In this document: one piece after another, positions 1 to 5,505 of the stretch
Layout: every line of letters begins with the position of its first letter
Position numbering within the stretch: the first letter of the stretch is position 1
Assembly (NCBI GenBank): GCA_026418875.1
Contig: JAOAAM010000354.1
Location: forward strand, 1 to 5,505
Reading direction: 5' to 3'
DNA from: Gemmataceae bacterium
GTDB taxonomy: Bacteria > Planctomycetota > Planctomycetia > Gemmatales > Gemmataceae
DNA: 5,505 nucleotides
The notes under the pieces: generated by a model
Seen by the model: the letters and a program-made list of their open reading frames with translations, nothing else
What the model was told of the DNA's origin: nothing
The model's database searches: none
Program-made: the position numbers and the translations under genes

Positions 1-11
1 ATAAGAGACAG
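1..11. other. Residual Tn5/Nextera mosaic-end adapter, left end
   Basis: The first 11 bases, ATAAGAGACAG, are the inner end of the 19-base Tn5 mosaic end used in Nextera tagmentation libraries. The matching sequence appears in inverted orientation at the other end of the window. This is library sequence, not genome. Genomic DNA starts at about base 12, so the first three to four codons of the htrA fragment are artificial or hybrid. Confidence 0.95.
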
Positions 12-12
12 C

Positions 13-558
13 GCCAAGGGAAGGACCCTGAACCCGTACACCTACGAGGACTACATTCAAACGGATGCTGCGGTGAACCCCGGGAACAGCGGCGGGCCGC
101 TGGTCGACCTCGACGGCAGGTTGATCGGCGTGATGACGGCCATCAAGAGCCGCAGCGGCGGTTTCCAAGGCGTTGGTTTGGCAGTGTCGAGTAATTTAGC
201 TCGAAAAATTGCGGAAGAGCTTCGGGAGAAGGGGCAGGTTCGCCGTGGCTACTTGGGCCTGCTGGTGGAGGATTTGGACCCCGATGAGCGCGAGCGCTTG
301 GGCACAGCCGGCGTCACGGTGGCGGACGTGGTCGCTGGCTCGCCCGCCGAGCAAGCTGCCCTTCAACGGGGTGACGTGATTGTTCAAGTTGCCGGCCATG
401 CCATCGCTACCGCCGGGGATTTGCAGAAGCTCGTCTCGTTCACTCAGCCGGGCACGCGTATCTCGCTGGAAGTCATTCGCGACGGCCGAAAATTGTCGGT
501 CCCGGTCACGCTCTCCGAATTGCCGAGCGAGGTTCGACTCCCAGGAAAGCAGCCCTGA
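13..558 (+). CDS. HtrA/DegP-family trypsin-like serine protease with one PDZ domain, 3' fragment
   Basis: This is the C-terminal part of a periplasmic or envelope-associated serine protease of the HtrA/Deg family (peptidase S1C), which degrades or refolds damaged extracytoplasmic proteins. The 5' end is lost at the contig edge. The frame is open from the first base, and 13 is the first codon made wholly of genomic sequence. Seen directly: [20 protein letters not shown], with the nucleophile serine of GNSGG at 88-90, followed by the end of the protease barrel (LIGVMTAI, then [10 protein letters not shown]). A linker helix leads to one PDZ domain at about 241-522, with a YLGL carboxylate-loop-like start and the [18 protein letters not shown] core. 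The protein ends about 12 residues after the PDZ, so it is a one-PDZ (DegS-like) architecture. The catalytic His and Asp, and any signal peptide or membrane anchor, lie outside the window. The GTG at 73 is the valine of the active-site motif, not a start. The gene converges on the glycosyltransferase gene 18 bases away. The family is certain; the DegP, DegQ or DegS subtype is not. Confidence 0.95.
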   Translation, partial: AKGRTLNPYTYEDYIQTDAAVNPGNSGGPLVDLDGRLIGVMTAIKSRSGGFQGVGLAVSSNLARKIAEELREKGQVRRGYLGLLVEDLDPDERERLGTAGVTVADVVAGSPAEQAALQRGDVIVQVAGHAIATAGDLQKLVSFTQPGTRISLEVIRDGRKLSVPVTLSELPSEVRLPGKQP

Positions 559-576
559 CCAGTCGGCCAGCGTCCA

Positions 577-1839
577 TCACGGGTGGGGCGAACGTCGAAC
601 CGACCGTAGGTAGGCGGCCTCGACGAGACGAAGTTTGTCGGGCCAGCGAAACTCTGCCAGCCTTGCCCGTCCTTCATCACCCATTCGGCGACGCTTGTTT
701 TGATCTCGGGCCAATCCATGAATCGCTTCCGACAGTTCAGCCACGGAGCCACATGGCACGATGATTCCGTCAACCTCATGCCGGACGATCTCGCCGGGGC
801 CGCCGGCGCGGTAGACGACATTGGCCAGGCCGTTGGCCCAGGCCTCCAGCAAAACCAGCCCAAATGAATCCGACCGGCTTGGCAGAATGAAAATGTCGAT
901 GGCTGCGAAGAAATCTCGCCTTAGGTCGTCCGAGACATCCTCCAGGCGGAAAACTCGGTGCCTGTACGGGAAATGTGACCAGAACTTTAGGAAGTTCGGC
1001 ATTTGAGGGCCGGCGAGAGCCACGTACAAGTTTCGCTCCCCGGACGACCACAAACGAGACGCGGCCCGCAGCAAGTCGCAGGTGCCTTTCTCTTCGCTGA
1101 GATTTGCCAAATGGCCGACGATCACATCGGCGTCTCCGACGCCCCAAGCTGACCGAAGTCGGTCCCGTTTGCCGCCGGTTACTTCCGTTGGGTCCACGCC
1201 CATGCCCTGGAGAATGATTCGTTCAGAAGCGACACCGGCGCGTTCGATTTGCTCGGCCTCGGCTTGAGTCTGGGCGAAGACGAGATCGGCCTGTCGGAGC
1301 AACCATTGGAACGACGGCGAGAGATACCGACGGCGCGTCGGGTCATCCGGGTCGTCGAGGTTTCCGAGGTGCAAAAAAGGGGTGAGGGCGAACGCGGCTC
1401 GGCTCCGACGTGCCAGATCCAGTGCGCAAAGGATCGGCCAAGCATAGGGAAATGCCGTGGCGTGGACGACATCGTAGGCATCGGCGGAGGCCCGGACCGC
1501 ACGCCGCATCGACCAACTCATTGGATTGCACGGCAGAGTCATCAGCCGCCACTTCGGCCCGAGCGGCAGCATCGACGCTAGCTTCAAAATGTAACGGCGG
1601 CAGGGCCAGCGGGCGCAGGCGAATCGCCGCACTCGCACTCCGTGATCGTCCTCCCAACCTTCGGCCGTCGTCCGGCCGGTGGGCGACCATAACGCCGTGA
1701 GATCAACCGCATTGGTCGTCCACACATCGACGGAATGCTGTTGCGCGGCCAAATGGCGACTGAGCCGCTGGAAATAAATCTCGCTCCCGCCAAGCGCTGG
1801 GGGGTAACGCTGGACGAAATGCGCCAGACGCAGCCGCAT
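577..1839 (-). CDS. Glycosyltransferase family 4 (GT-B fold), complete
   Basis: A 420-residue protein of normal length for a GT4 retaining glycosyltransferase. Such enzymes move a sugar from an activated nucleotide donor to a glycan or lipid acceptor, usually at the cytoplasmic face in envelope polysaccharide or glycolipid synthesis. The N-terminal acceptor domain opens with a beta strand and a PPALGGSEIYFQRL loop-helix (GGSE, residues 17-20). The C-terminal donor domain (from about residue 236) has LANLSEEKG (K251), LYVALAGPQMPNF, AAIDIFILPSRSDSFGLVLLEAWA (about 312-335) and GGPGEIV then DGIIVP (346-362). The usual E-x7-E donor motif is D324-x7-E332, and the Arg commonly seen before the KG is Asn246. 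No signal peptide or obvious membrane helix is visible. The ATG at 1839 is the first possible start after an in-frame stop at about 1867-1869. Only a weak GGTGGG stands in front of it. Donor and acceptor cannot be told from sequence, and neighbours do not help because no other glycan genes are in view. Confidence 0.93.
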   Translation of the reverse strand: MRLRLAHFVQRYPPALGGSEIYFQRLSRHLAAQQHSVDVWTTNAVDLTALWSPTGRTTAEGWEDDHGVRVRRFACARWPCRRYILKLASMLPLGPKWRLMTLPCNPMSWSMRRAVRASADAYDVVHATAFPYAWPILCALDLARRSRAAFALTPFLHLGNLDDPDDPTRRRYLSPSFQWLLRQADLVFAQTQAEAEQIERAGVASERIILQGMGVDPTEVTGGKRDRLRSAWGVGDADVIVGHLANLSEEKGTCDLLRAASRLWSSGERNLYVALAGPQMPNFLKFWSHFPYRHRVFRLEDVSDDLRRDFFAAIDIFILPSRSDSFGLVLLEAWANGLANVVYRAGGPGEIVRHEVDGIIVPCGSVAELSEAIHGLARDQNKRRRMGDEGRARLAEFRWPDKLRLVEAAYLRSVRRSPHP

Positions 1840-1866
1840 GCTGGCCCACCGACCGAAAGGAGCGCC

Positions 1867-1909
1867 TTAGGAATAACAAACCCGGGCGAGATCCACATCT
1901 CACCCGGGT
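1867..1909 (-). terminator. Rho-independent terminator downstream of clpC
   Basis: Arms 1880-1892 and 1897-1909 form a 13-base-pair stem around a four-base loop (1893-1896). Read on the minus strand, the only irregular pair is a G-U wobble, and the stem is followed by a T-rich run, TTTGTTATT. On the plus strand the same position would be an A-C mismatch and no T tract follows, so the structure is built to stop minus-strand transcripts. It begins 22 bases beyond the clpC stop codon (stop ends at 1932), as expected for the clpC terminator. Confidence 0.87.
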
Positions 1910-1931
1910 CCGCATTGCGAAGTTGGCTTCA

Positions 1932-4436
1932 TCAGTTCGCGGCAGCCGTGGCAGGCTCAGGCGGCGGTGCCGACACGCTCGCCTCGAAGGCGAGTTTCTT
2001 CTCCCCGTCCACCTCCTCCACGCGAACCGTCAGCGTGTCCTTGCCCGTGAATTCTCCGCGCAACAGCTGCTCGCTGAGCGGGTCCTCCAGCAGGTGCTCG
2101 ATCGCGCGACGTAGGGGCCGGGCACCAAATTCCAGGCTCGTGCCCTTCTCGATGAGAAGATCTTTCGCTTCGTCGGTCATCACTAGCGTGAGGTTCTTGT
2201 CCTTGAGCCGCTTCGAGACCTTCGCCAGTTCGATGTCGATGATGTTCCGCAGGTCTGCCTGAGTCAACGCGCGGAAAACAATGATGTCGTCCACACGATT
2301 CAAGAACTCGGGGCGGAAGTTCCGCTCCATCTCCTGCTTGAGCATCTGCTTCATCTTCTCGTAACTGGTGTGCTCGTCCTTCTTGGAGAACCCGAGCATT
2401 TCTCGGCCGGTGATCTGTTCCGCGCCGATGTTAGTCGTCATGATGAGGATCGTATTCTTGAAGTCGATCGTTCGGCCGACATTGTCGGTCAAACGGCCCT
2501 CTTCCATGATCTGGAGCAGCATGTTCCAGACGTCCGGATGGGCTTTCTCGATCTCATCCAGCAAGACGACGCTGTAGGGCTTGCGGCGGATCTTCTCCGT
2601 CAGTTGCCCGCCTTCTTCGTAACCGACGTAGCCCGGCGGAGCACCAATCAGCCGGCTGACGTTGTGCTTCTCCATGTACTCGGACATGTCGAGTTGCACG
2701 AGGTTGTTCTCGTCGCCGAACATGAACTTGGCGAGCGTCTTCGCCAGGAGCGTCTTGCCCACACCCGTCGGACCGGCGAAGATGAAGCTGCCGATCGGCC
2801 GCTTCGGATCCTTTAACCCAGCTCGGCTCTTCCGCACGGCTCGGGCAATCGCGCTGATCGCCTCGTGCTGGCTGACCACGGTCTTGTGCAGTTCCTCCTC
2901 CATGCGCAACAGCCGCAGCGTCTCATCCTCGCCGAGCTTCTTTAGCGGCACGCCGGTCATCTTGCTGACCACTTCGGCGATCACCTCCTCGTCGACGACG
3001 CCGTCGGTCTCCTTGGCCTTTTCGCGCCATTCGCGGGTGATTTGCTCCTTCTTTTTCTTGAGCTTGTCGGCCTGATCGCGGAGGTGGGCCGCCTTCTCGA
3101 AATCCTGTTCCGAGACGGCGTCCTCCTTCTCCTTGTTCAGTTTCTCGATTTGCTCATCGAGTTCTTTCAAGTCCGGCGGTCGCGTCATCGCTTTCAGCCG
3201 CAAGCGAGCACCGGCTTCGTCGATCACGTCGATGGCCTTGTCGGGCAGGCAGCGGCCAGAAATGTAGCGGTCGGACTGTTCGACGGCAGCCACCAAGGCG
3301 GCATCGGTGATGTGGACTCGGTGGTGCGCCTCGTAACGATCGCGCAATCCCTTGAGGATGGCGACCGTCTCTTCCTTGCTGGGCGGATTGACGATAATCT
3401 CTTGGAAAGGCCGGGCCAAAGCCGCGTCCTTCTCGATGTACTTGCGATACTCATCGAGCGTGGTCGCCCCGATGCACTGGATTTCGCCACGGGCCAATGC
3501 GGGTTTCAACACGTTGCTGGCGTCGATCGCGCCTTCCGCTCCGCCCGCCCCGACCAGCGTGTGCAATTCGTCGATGAACAGGATCGTGTTCTTCGCGCGC
3601 CGGACCTCGTTCATGACGGCCTTGATTCGCTCTTCGAATTGGCCGCGGTACTTCGTGCCGGCAACCATCATCGCCAAGTCCAACACGACGATCCGCCGAT
3701 CGCGGAGCAGCTCGGGCACGTTGTTGTCCACGATGGCCTGAGCGAGGCCCTCCACGATCGCGGTCTTACCGACGCCCGCTTCGCCCAAGAGGACGGGGTT
3801 GTTTTTCTGCCGGCGACTCAGGATCTGGATGACCCGCTCGATCTCGTTGGTCCGTCCGATGACGGGGTCGAGCTTGCCTTGGCGGGCCAGTTCCGTGAGA
3901 TCGCGGCCGAAGCTGTCGAGTGCCGGCGTTTTGCTCTTGCTCTTGCCCGCTGCCCGCTCACCCCGATCGCGGTCGCCTTCGCTTCCCGTTTCCATGTTGT
4001 GCCCCAGCAGATTCAGGACCTCTTCCCGGACATCTTCCAGCTTCAGTCCCAGGTTCATCAGGACTTGGGCTGCCACCCCCTCCTGTTCACGGAGCAGGCC
4101 GAGCAGGAGGTGTTCCGTTCCGACATAATTGTGGTTGAGGTTTCGTGCTTCTTCGATGGAGTATTCGATGACTTTTTTCGCCCGAGGCGTGTGGGGCAAT
4201 TTGCCCATCGACACCATCTCGCCGGAGCCGGGCTGAACGATTTTCTCCACCTCGGTGCGGATTTTTCGCAGGTCGATGTCGAGATTCTTCAGCACGTTCG
4301 CGGCGACGCCCGACCCCTCTTTCACCAACCCCAACAAGATGTGTTCGGTCCCGACGTAGTCGTGGTTGAATCGCTGGGCCTCTTGATTGGCCAACTGCAT
4401 GACTTTTCGGGCACGATCTGTAAAACGTTCATACAT
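1932..4436 (-). CDS. clpC: ClpC-type AAA+ unfoldase, ATPase subunit of Clp protease
   Basis: An 834-residue Hsp100/Clp ATPase that forms hexamers, unfolds cytosolic proteins by ATP hydrolysis and threads them into ClpP. Order of parts: two Clp_N repeats ([11 protein letters not shown] at about 31, [13 protein letters not shown] at about 108); first AAA+ domain with Walker A GEAGVGKT (218-225) and Walker B ILFIDE (285-290); a middle coiled-coil/UVR segment (about 422-468), which marks ClpC rather than ClpA or ClpB; second AAA+ domain with Walker A GPTGVGKT (555-562), Walker B VVLLDE (623-628) and a sensor-2-like [10 protein letters not shown] (771-780). LGF at 681-683 sits where ClpC proteins carry the ClpP-docking loop, so a ClpP partner is inferred. 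The tail after about 820 is Pro/Ala-rich. I chose the ATG at 4436 because [17 protein letters not shown] is the usual family start and AGGAG lies nine bases upstream. The frame runs back to a TTG at 4523, but the extra 29 residues look non-native. No ctsR, mcsA or mcsB adjoins. The gene appears to have its own promoter and terminator. Confidence 0.98.
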   Translation of the reverse strand: MYERFTDRARKVMQLANQEAQRFNHDYVGTEHILLGLVKEGSGVAANVLKNLDIDLRKIRTEVEKIVQPGSGEMVSMGKLPHTPRAKKVIEYSIEEARNLNHNYVGTEHLLLGLLREQEGVAAQVLMNLGLKLEDVREEVLNLLGHNMETGSEGDRDRGERAAGKSKSKTPALDSFGRDLTELARQGKLDPVIGRTNEIERVIQILSRRQKNNPVLLGEAGVGKTAIVEGLAQAIVDNNVPELLRDRRIVVLDLAMMVAGTKYRGQFEERIKAVMNEVRRAKNTILFIDELHTLVGAGGAEGAIDASNVLKPALARGEIQCIGATTLDEYRKYIEKDAALARPFQEIIVNPPSKEETVAILKGLRDRYEAHHRVHITDAALVAAVEQSDRYISGRCLPDKAIDVIDEAGARLRLKAMTRPPDLKELDEQIEKLNKEKEDAVSEQDFEKAAHLRDQADKLKKKKEQITREWREKAKETDGVVDEEVIAEVVSKMTGVPLKKLGEDETLRLLRMEEELHKTVVSQHEAISAIARAVRKSRAGLKDPKRPIGSFIFAGPTGVGKTLLAKTLAKFMFGDENNLVQLDMSEYMEKHNVSRLIGAPPGYVGYEEGGQLTEKIRRKPYSVVLLDEIEKAHPDVWNMLLQIMEEGRLTDNVGRTIDFKNTILIMTTNIGAEQITGREMLGFSKKDEHTSYEKMKQMLKQEMERNFRPEFLNRVDDIIVFRALTQADLRNIIDIELAKVSKRLKDKNLTLVMTDEAKDLLIEKGTSLEFGARPLRRAIEHLLEDPLSEQLLRGEFTGKDTLTVRVEEVDGEKKLAFEASVSAPPPEPATAAAN

Positions 4437-4445
4437 GCCTGCCGT

Positions 4446-4450
4446 CTCCT
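4446..4450 (-). promoter_or_regulatory. Shine-Dalgarno site of clpC
   Basis: Minus-strand AGGAG lies nine bases before the ATG at 4436. It decides between that ATG and the longer in-frame alternatives (ATG at 4487, TTG at 4523), agreeing with the family-typical N-terminus MYERF. Confidence 0.75.
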
Positions 4451-4483
4451 GGGTCGCCGCGGCTCGCCGAGGCGCCTCGATTT

Positions 4484-4531
4484 TCATCCTCGATCGCCGG
4501 CGTCTTCCCGGTCTCGGCTCCAATGCATCAT
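4484..4531 (-). promoter_or_regulatory. Candidate 15-codon leader ORF upstream of clpC
   Basis: On the minus strand, GGAGGT (4536-4541) stands four bases before ATG-ATG (4531 and 4528). It opens a frame encoding MMHWSRDREDAGDRG and stopping at 4484-4486. The stop overlaps, as ATGA, an ATG at 4487 that is in frame with clpC. The ribosome site is at least as good as that of clpC itself. The frame is short enough to occur by chance and its peptide has no recognisable attenuation feature such as a run of one amino acid. It may be a translated leader, or the SD may be incidental. Confidence 0.25.
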
Positions 4532-4663
4532 CGCTACCTCCAGGCTCCTTACCACTATCTTAGGAGATTCTGTCCAGACGATGCGCGCCGGTTTTCGGTT
4601 CCGGTGGCGCGGCTTGCACGCGGGACCGTCTCGTAAGGGAAGATGCGGGCCGTGGCCCGAGAG

Positions 4664-4691
4664 ATTCTAAGTTCCGTGCCGGAAAAATCAA
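4664..4691 (-). promoter_or_regulatory. Candidate sigma-70-type promoter for clpC
   Basis: Minus-strand TTGATT (4686-4691, four of six matches to TTGACA) and TAGAAT (4664-4669, five of six matches to TATAAT) are separated by 16 bases. Transcription would start near 4657 and give a leader of roughly 220 bases before the clpC ATG. It is the best promoter-like pair I found in the intergenic region by eye. A heat-shock sigma-32 type pair is not apparent, since no CCCCAT-like -10 follows at the right distance. Promoter consensus in the suspected phylum is poorly constrained, so this is a moderate call. Confidence 0.42.
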
Positions 4692-4754
4692 GGGATCGGC
4701 CCGCCAGCGAACTCAGGCACCGATTCCGAACCGTCGGCCCGACTCGCCCGACCG

Positions 4755-5477
4755 TCACGACGGGCCGAACGTCGGCTCGGGAGCCCTCGTCGGACGGCCC
4801 ATCTCCTGCTCCGGCGGAGGCGTCCCACCCCGCTCCAAGTACAGCCGATAGGTCTGGGCCATCAGGTGATAATTCGCGAACATTAGCCAACTGGTTACCG
4901 GGTACACCCCCACGCAACACAACGCCAAACCGGCCAAGCTCAAAACCCATCCGGCGACGACGAGGAACAGAATCGCCCCAAGCGTCTCCCGCCAGACCTT
5001 TCCCAGGTACTCCCGGACGAAGCTGAGCATCCCGGAAATGTCCAGCCCTCGCCGAATCCCCTCGAAGATTGTGACAGCCCAGAGCACCATACCCAAAACG
5101 ATCGACAAGATGAGACCAAGTGGCAGCAGAACAAGCAACGCGAAAACCGTGACTCTGCCCTCATCCAACGCAGCGACAAGGGCCGTGCCAAAGCCGAGGA
5201 TGAACGCCATCGGCAGGCCGATGAAGACTTGAACGAGCAATTGGACGAGAAACACCCAAATCCCGCGTGTGAGATAGGGCACAAAGCGGTTGAAGTCGAA
5301 GTCCGGGTAGCCGGACGGCTCAGGCTTGCTCCGGGCGCTGTCGAAGACTTCCAACAGATAGCCGATCAAGACAATCGGCCCGACGACGGGGATAATCAGG
5401 CACAGAGTCATCAACAGAAGATTTGTTAACCAGTTCGGCGTCCCAAACAGGAATCGCAGCGAGTCCAGATACCGCAT
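4755..5477 (-). CDS. DUF4013-type integral membrane protein
   Basis: A 240-residue polytopic membrane protein of unknown function. The opening (a short amphipathic start, then NWLTNLLLMTLCLIIPVVGPIVLIGYLLEVF) followed by FDFNRFVPYLTRGIWVFLVQLL resembles DUF4013 proteins. I assign that family from memory of its pattern. Hydrophobic segments fall at about residues 16-42, 70-104, 110-138 and 165-190, with a further one near 191-208. The Pro-rich, charged C-terminal tail (from about 217) is probably cytosolic or disordered. The ATG at 5477 is the first start after an in-frame TGA six bases upstream, and GGGGTGAGG just before it can serve as ribosome site, so the gene looks complete although its promoter is lost at the contig edge. 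It precedes clpC on the same strand by 318 bases. Co-transcription is possible but a promoter candidate between them argues for partial independence. It could instead be a generic small membrane protein of another family. No enzymatic motif is seen. Confidence 0.8.
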   Translation of the reverse strand: MRYLDSLRFLFGTPNWLTNLLLMTLCLIIPVVGPIVLIGYLLEVFDSARSKPEPSGYPDFDFNRFVPYLTRGIWVFLVQLLVQVFIGLPMAFILGFGTALVAALDEGRVTVFALLVLLPLGLILSIVLGMVLWAVTIFEGIRRGLDISGMLSFVREYLGKVWRETLGAILFLVVAGWVLSLAGLALCCVGVYPVTSWLMFANYHLMAQTYRLYLERGGTPPPEQEMGRPTRAPEPTFGPS

Positions 5478-5487
5478 ACCTCACCCC

Positions 5488-5505
5488 CTGTCTCTTATAC
5501 ACATC
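5488..5505. other. Residual Tn5/Nextera mosaic-end adapter, right end
   Basis: The last 18 bases, CTGTCTCTTATACACATC, match the Nextera mosaic-end adapter (all but one base of its 19). They are the inverted counterpart of the left end. The sequence is not genomic. Any reading frame that starts here on the minus strand begins with the artefactual peptide MYKRQ. Confidence 0.98.

Larger units (their letters stand above)
4437..4754 (-). other. 318-base intergenic region: clpC leader, no gene
   Basis: This is the space between the DUF4013-type gene and clpC, both on the minus strand. I see no protein gene of convincing length. It holds a sigma-70-like promoter (4664-4691), a small ORF with a good ribosome site (4484-4531), the clpC ribosome site (4446-4450), a 12-base perfect palindrome CGAGGCGCCTCG (4468-4479), a direct repeat of CCTCGAT (4475-4481 and 4488-4494), and a CGCGCC/GGCGCG inverted repeat (4584-4589 and 4606-4611). 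No intrinsic terminator with a T tract follows the upstream gene. No CtsR heptad repeat or CIRCE-like element is recognisable. Confidence 0.7.

Noticed and set aside
73..558. A complete small protein starting at the GTG at 73
   Set aside because: This GTG encodes a residue inside the HtrA active-site motif and the frame is open and HtrA-like upstream of it, so the gene is a 5'-truncated fragment.
13..4436. A joint proteostasis locus of HtrA and ClpC
   Set aside because: The two genes are on opposite strands, separated by an unrelated-looking glycosyltransferase and a terminator, and act in different compartments. Proximity alone does not support a shared system.
4437..4523. A 29-residue N-terminal extension of ClpC from TTG 4523
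   Set aside because: The extension is Arg-rich and not family-like, whereas the ATG at 4436 gives the standard ClpC N-terminus and has AGGAG nine bases upstream. The ATG at 4487 is kept only as a possibility in the leader finding.
4646..4659. CGGGCC-GT-GGCCCG inverted repeat as a terminator of the DUF4013-type gene
   Set aside because: The loop is only two to four bases, no T tract follows on the minus strand, and it sits at the predicted start of the clpC transcript. It is more likely a chance GC palindrome.
3042..4670. A 542-codon open frame on the plus strand opposite clpC
   Set aside because: It lies codon-for-codon antisense to clpC (same codon boundaries), so it stays open simply because clpC avoids TTA, CTA and TCA codons. 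The translation resembles no protein family, while the clpC frame is unambiguous.
4555..4950. A 131-codon minus-strand frame over the end of the DUF4013-type gene and the clpC leader
   Set aside because: It overlaps the membrane-protein gene out of frame, has no family resemblance, and its composition is that of a GC-rich shadow frame.
5320..5502. A 60-codon minus-strand frame beginning MYKRQ
   Set aside because: Its start lies inside the Nextera adapter and the rest overlaps the DUF4013-type gene in another frame. It is an artefact.
1..5505. Inverted terminal repeats suggesting a transposon or composite element
   Set aside because: The repeats are the Tn5 mosaic-end library adapter at the exact contig ends. 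There is no transposase gene and the interior is ordinary housekeeping chromosome.

Overview
The window is a GC-rich stretch of bacterial chromosome. It most resembles an uncultured Planctomycetes-type genome. That assignment is an inference from the style of the ClpC sequence (start [21 protein letters not shown]), the lone clpC without ctsR/mcsA/mcsB beside it, and a DUF4013-like membrane protein next to it. It has not been tested by a search. Both ends carry residual Tn5/Nextera mosaic-end adapter (1-11 and 5488-5505), so the real genomic insert is about 12-5487. It was probably assembled from tagmented, likely metagenomic, DNA.

Layout from left to right. (1) The 3' part of an HtrA/DegP-type serine protease gene on + (to 558) keeps the catalytic-serine motif and one PDZ domain. 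(2) A complete GT4-family glycosyltransferase lies on - (577-1839), converging on htrA with an 18-base gap. (3) A 92-base spacer (1840-1931) holds a strong intrinsic terminator reading in the - direction. (4) A complete clpC on - (1932-4436) encodes an 834-residue AAA+ unfoldase. (5) A 318-base non-coding leader (4437-4754) holds a plausible sigma-70-like promoter, a clear Shine-Dalgarno site for clpC, and a short ribosome-site-preceded leader ORF. (6) A complete four-to-five-helix membrane protein of DUF4013 type lies on - (4755-5477), with its promoter region cut off by the contig end.

On the minus strand the order of transcription is DUF4013 protein, clpC, terminator, glycosyltransferase. 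ClpC would unfold cytosolic proteins for a ClpP partner encoded elsewhere. HtrA would do quality control in the periplasm or cell envelope. They are on opposite strands and not co-transcribed, so their proximity is not evidence of a shared system. I see no mobile element, CRISPR array, tRNA, rRNA or novel multi-gene system. The points worth a second look are the adapter ends and the false proteins they create, the architecture of the clpC leader, the glycosyltransferase start close behind a terminator, and substitutions at two usually conserved glycosyltransferase positions.
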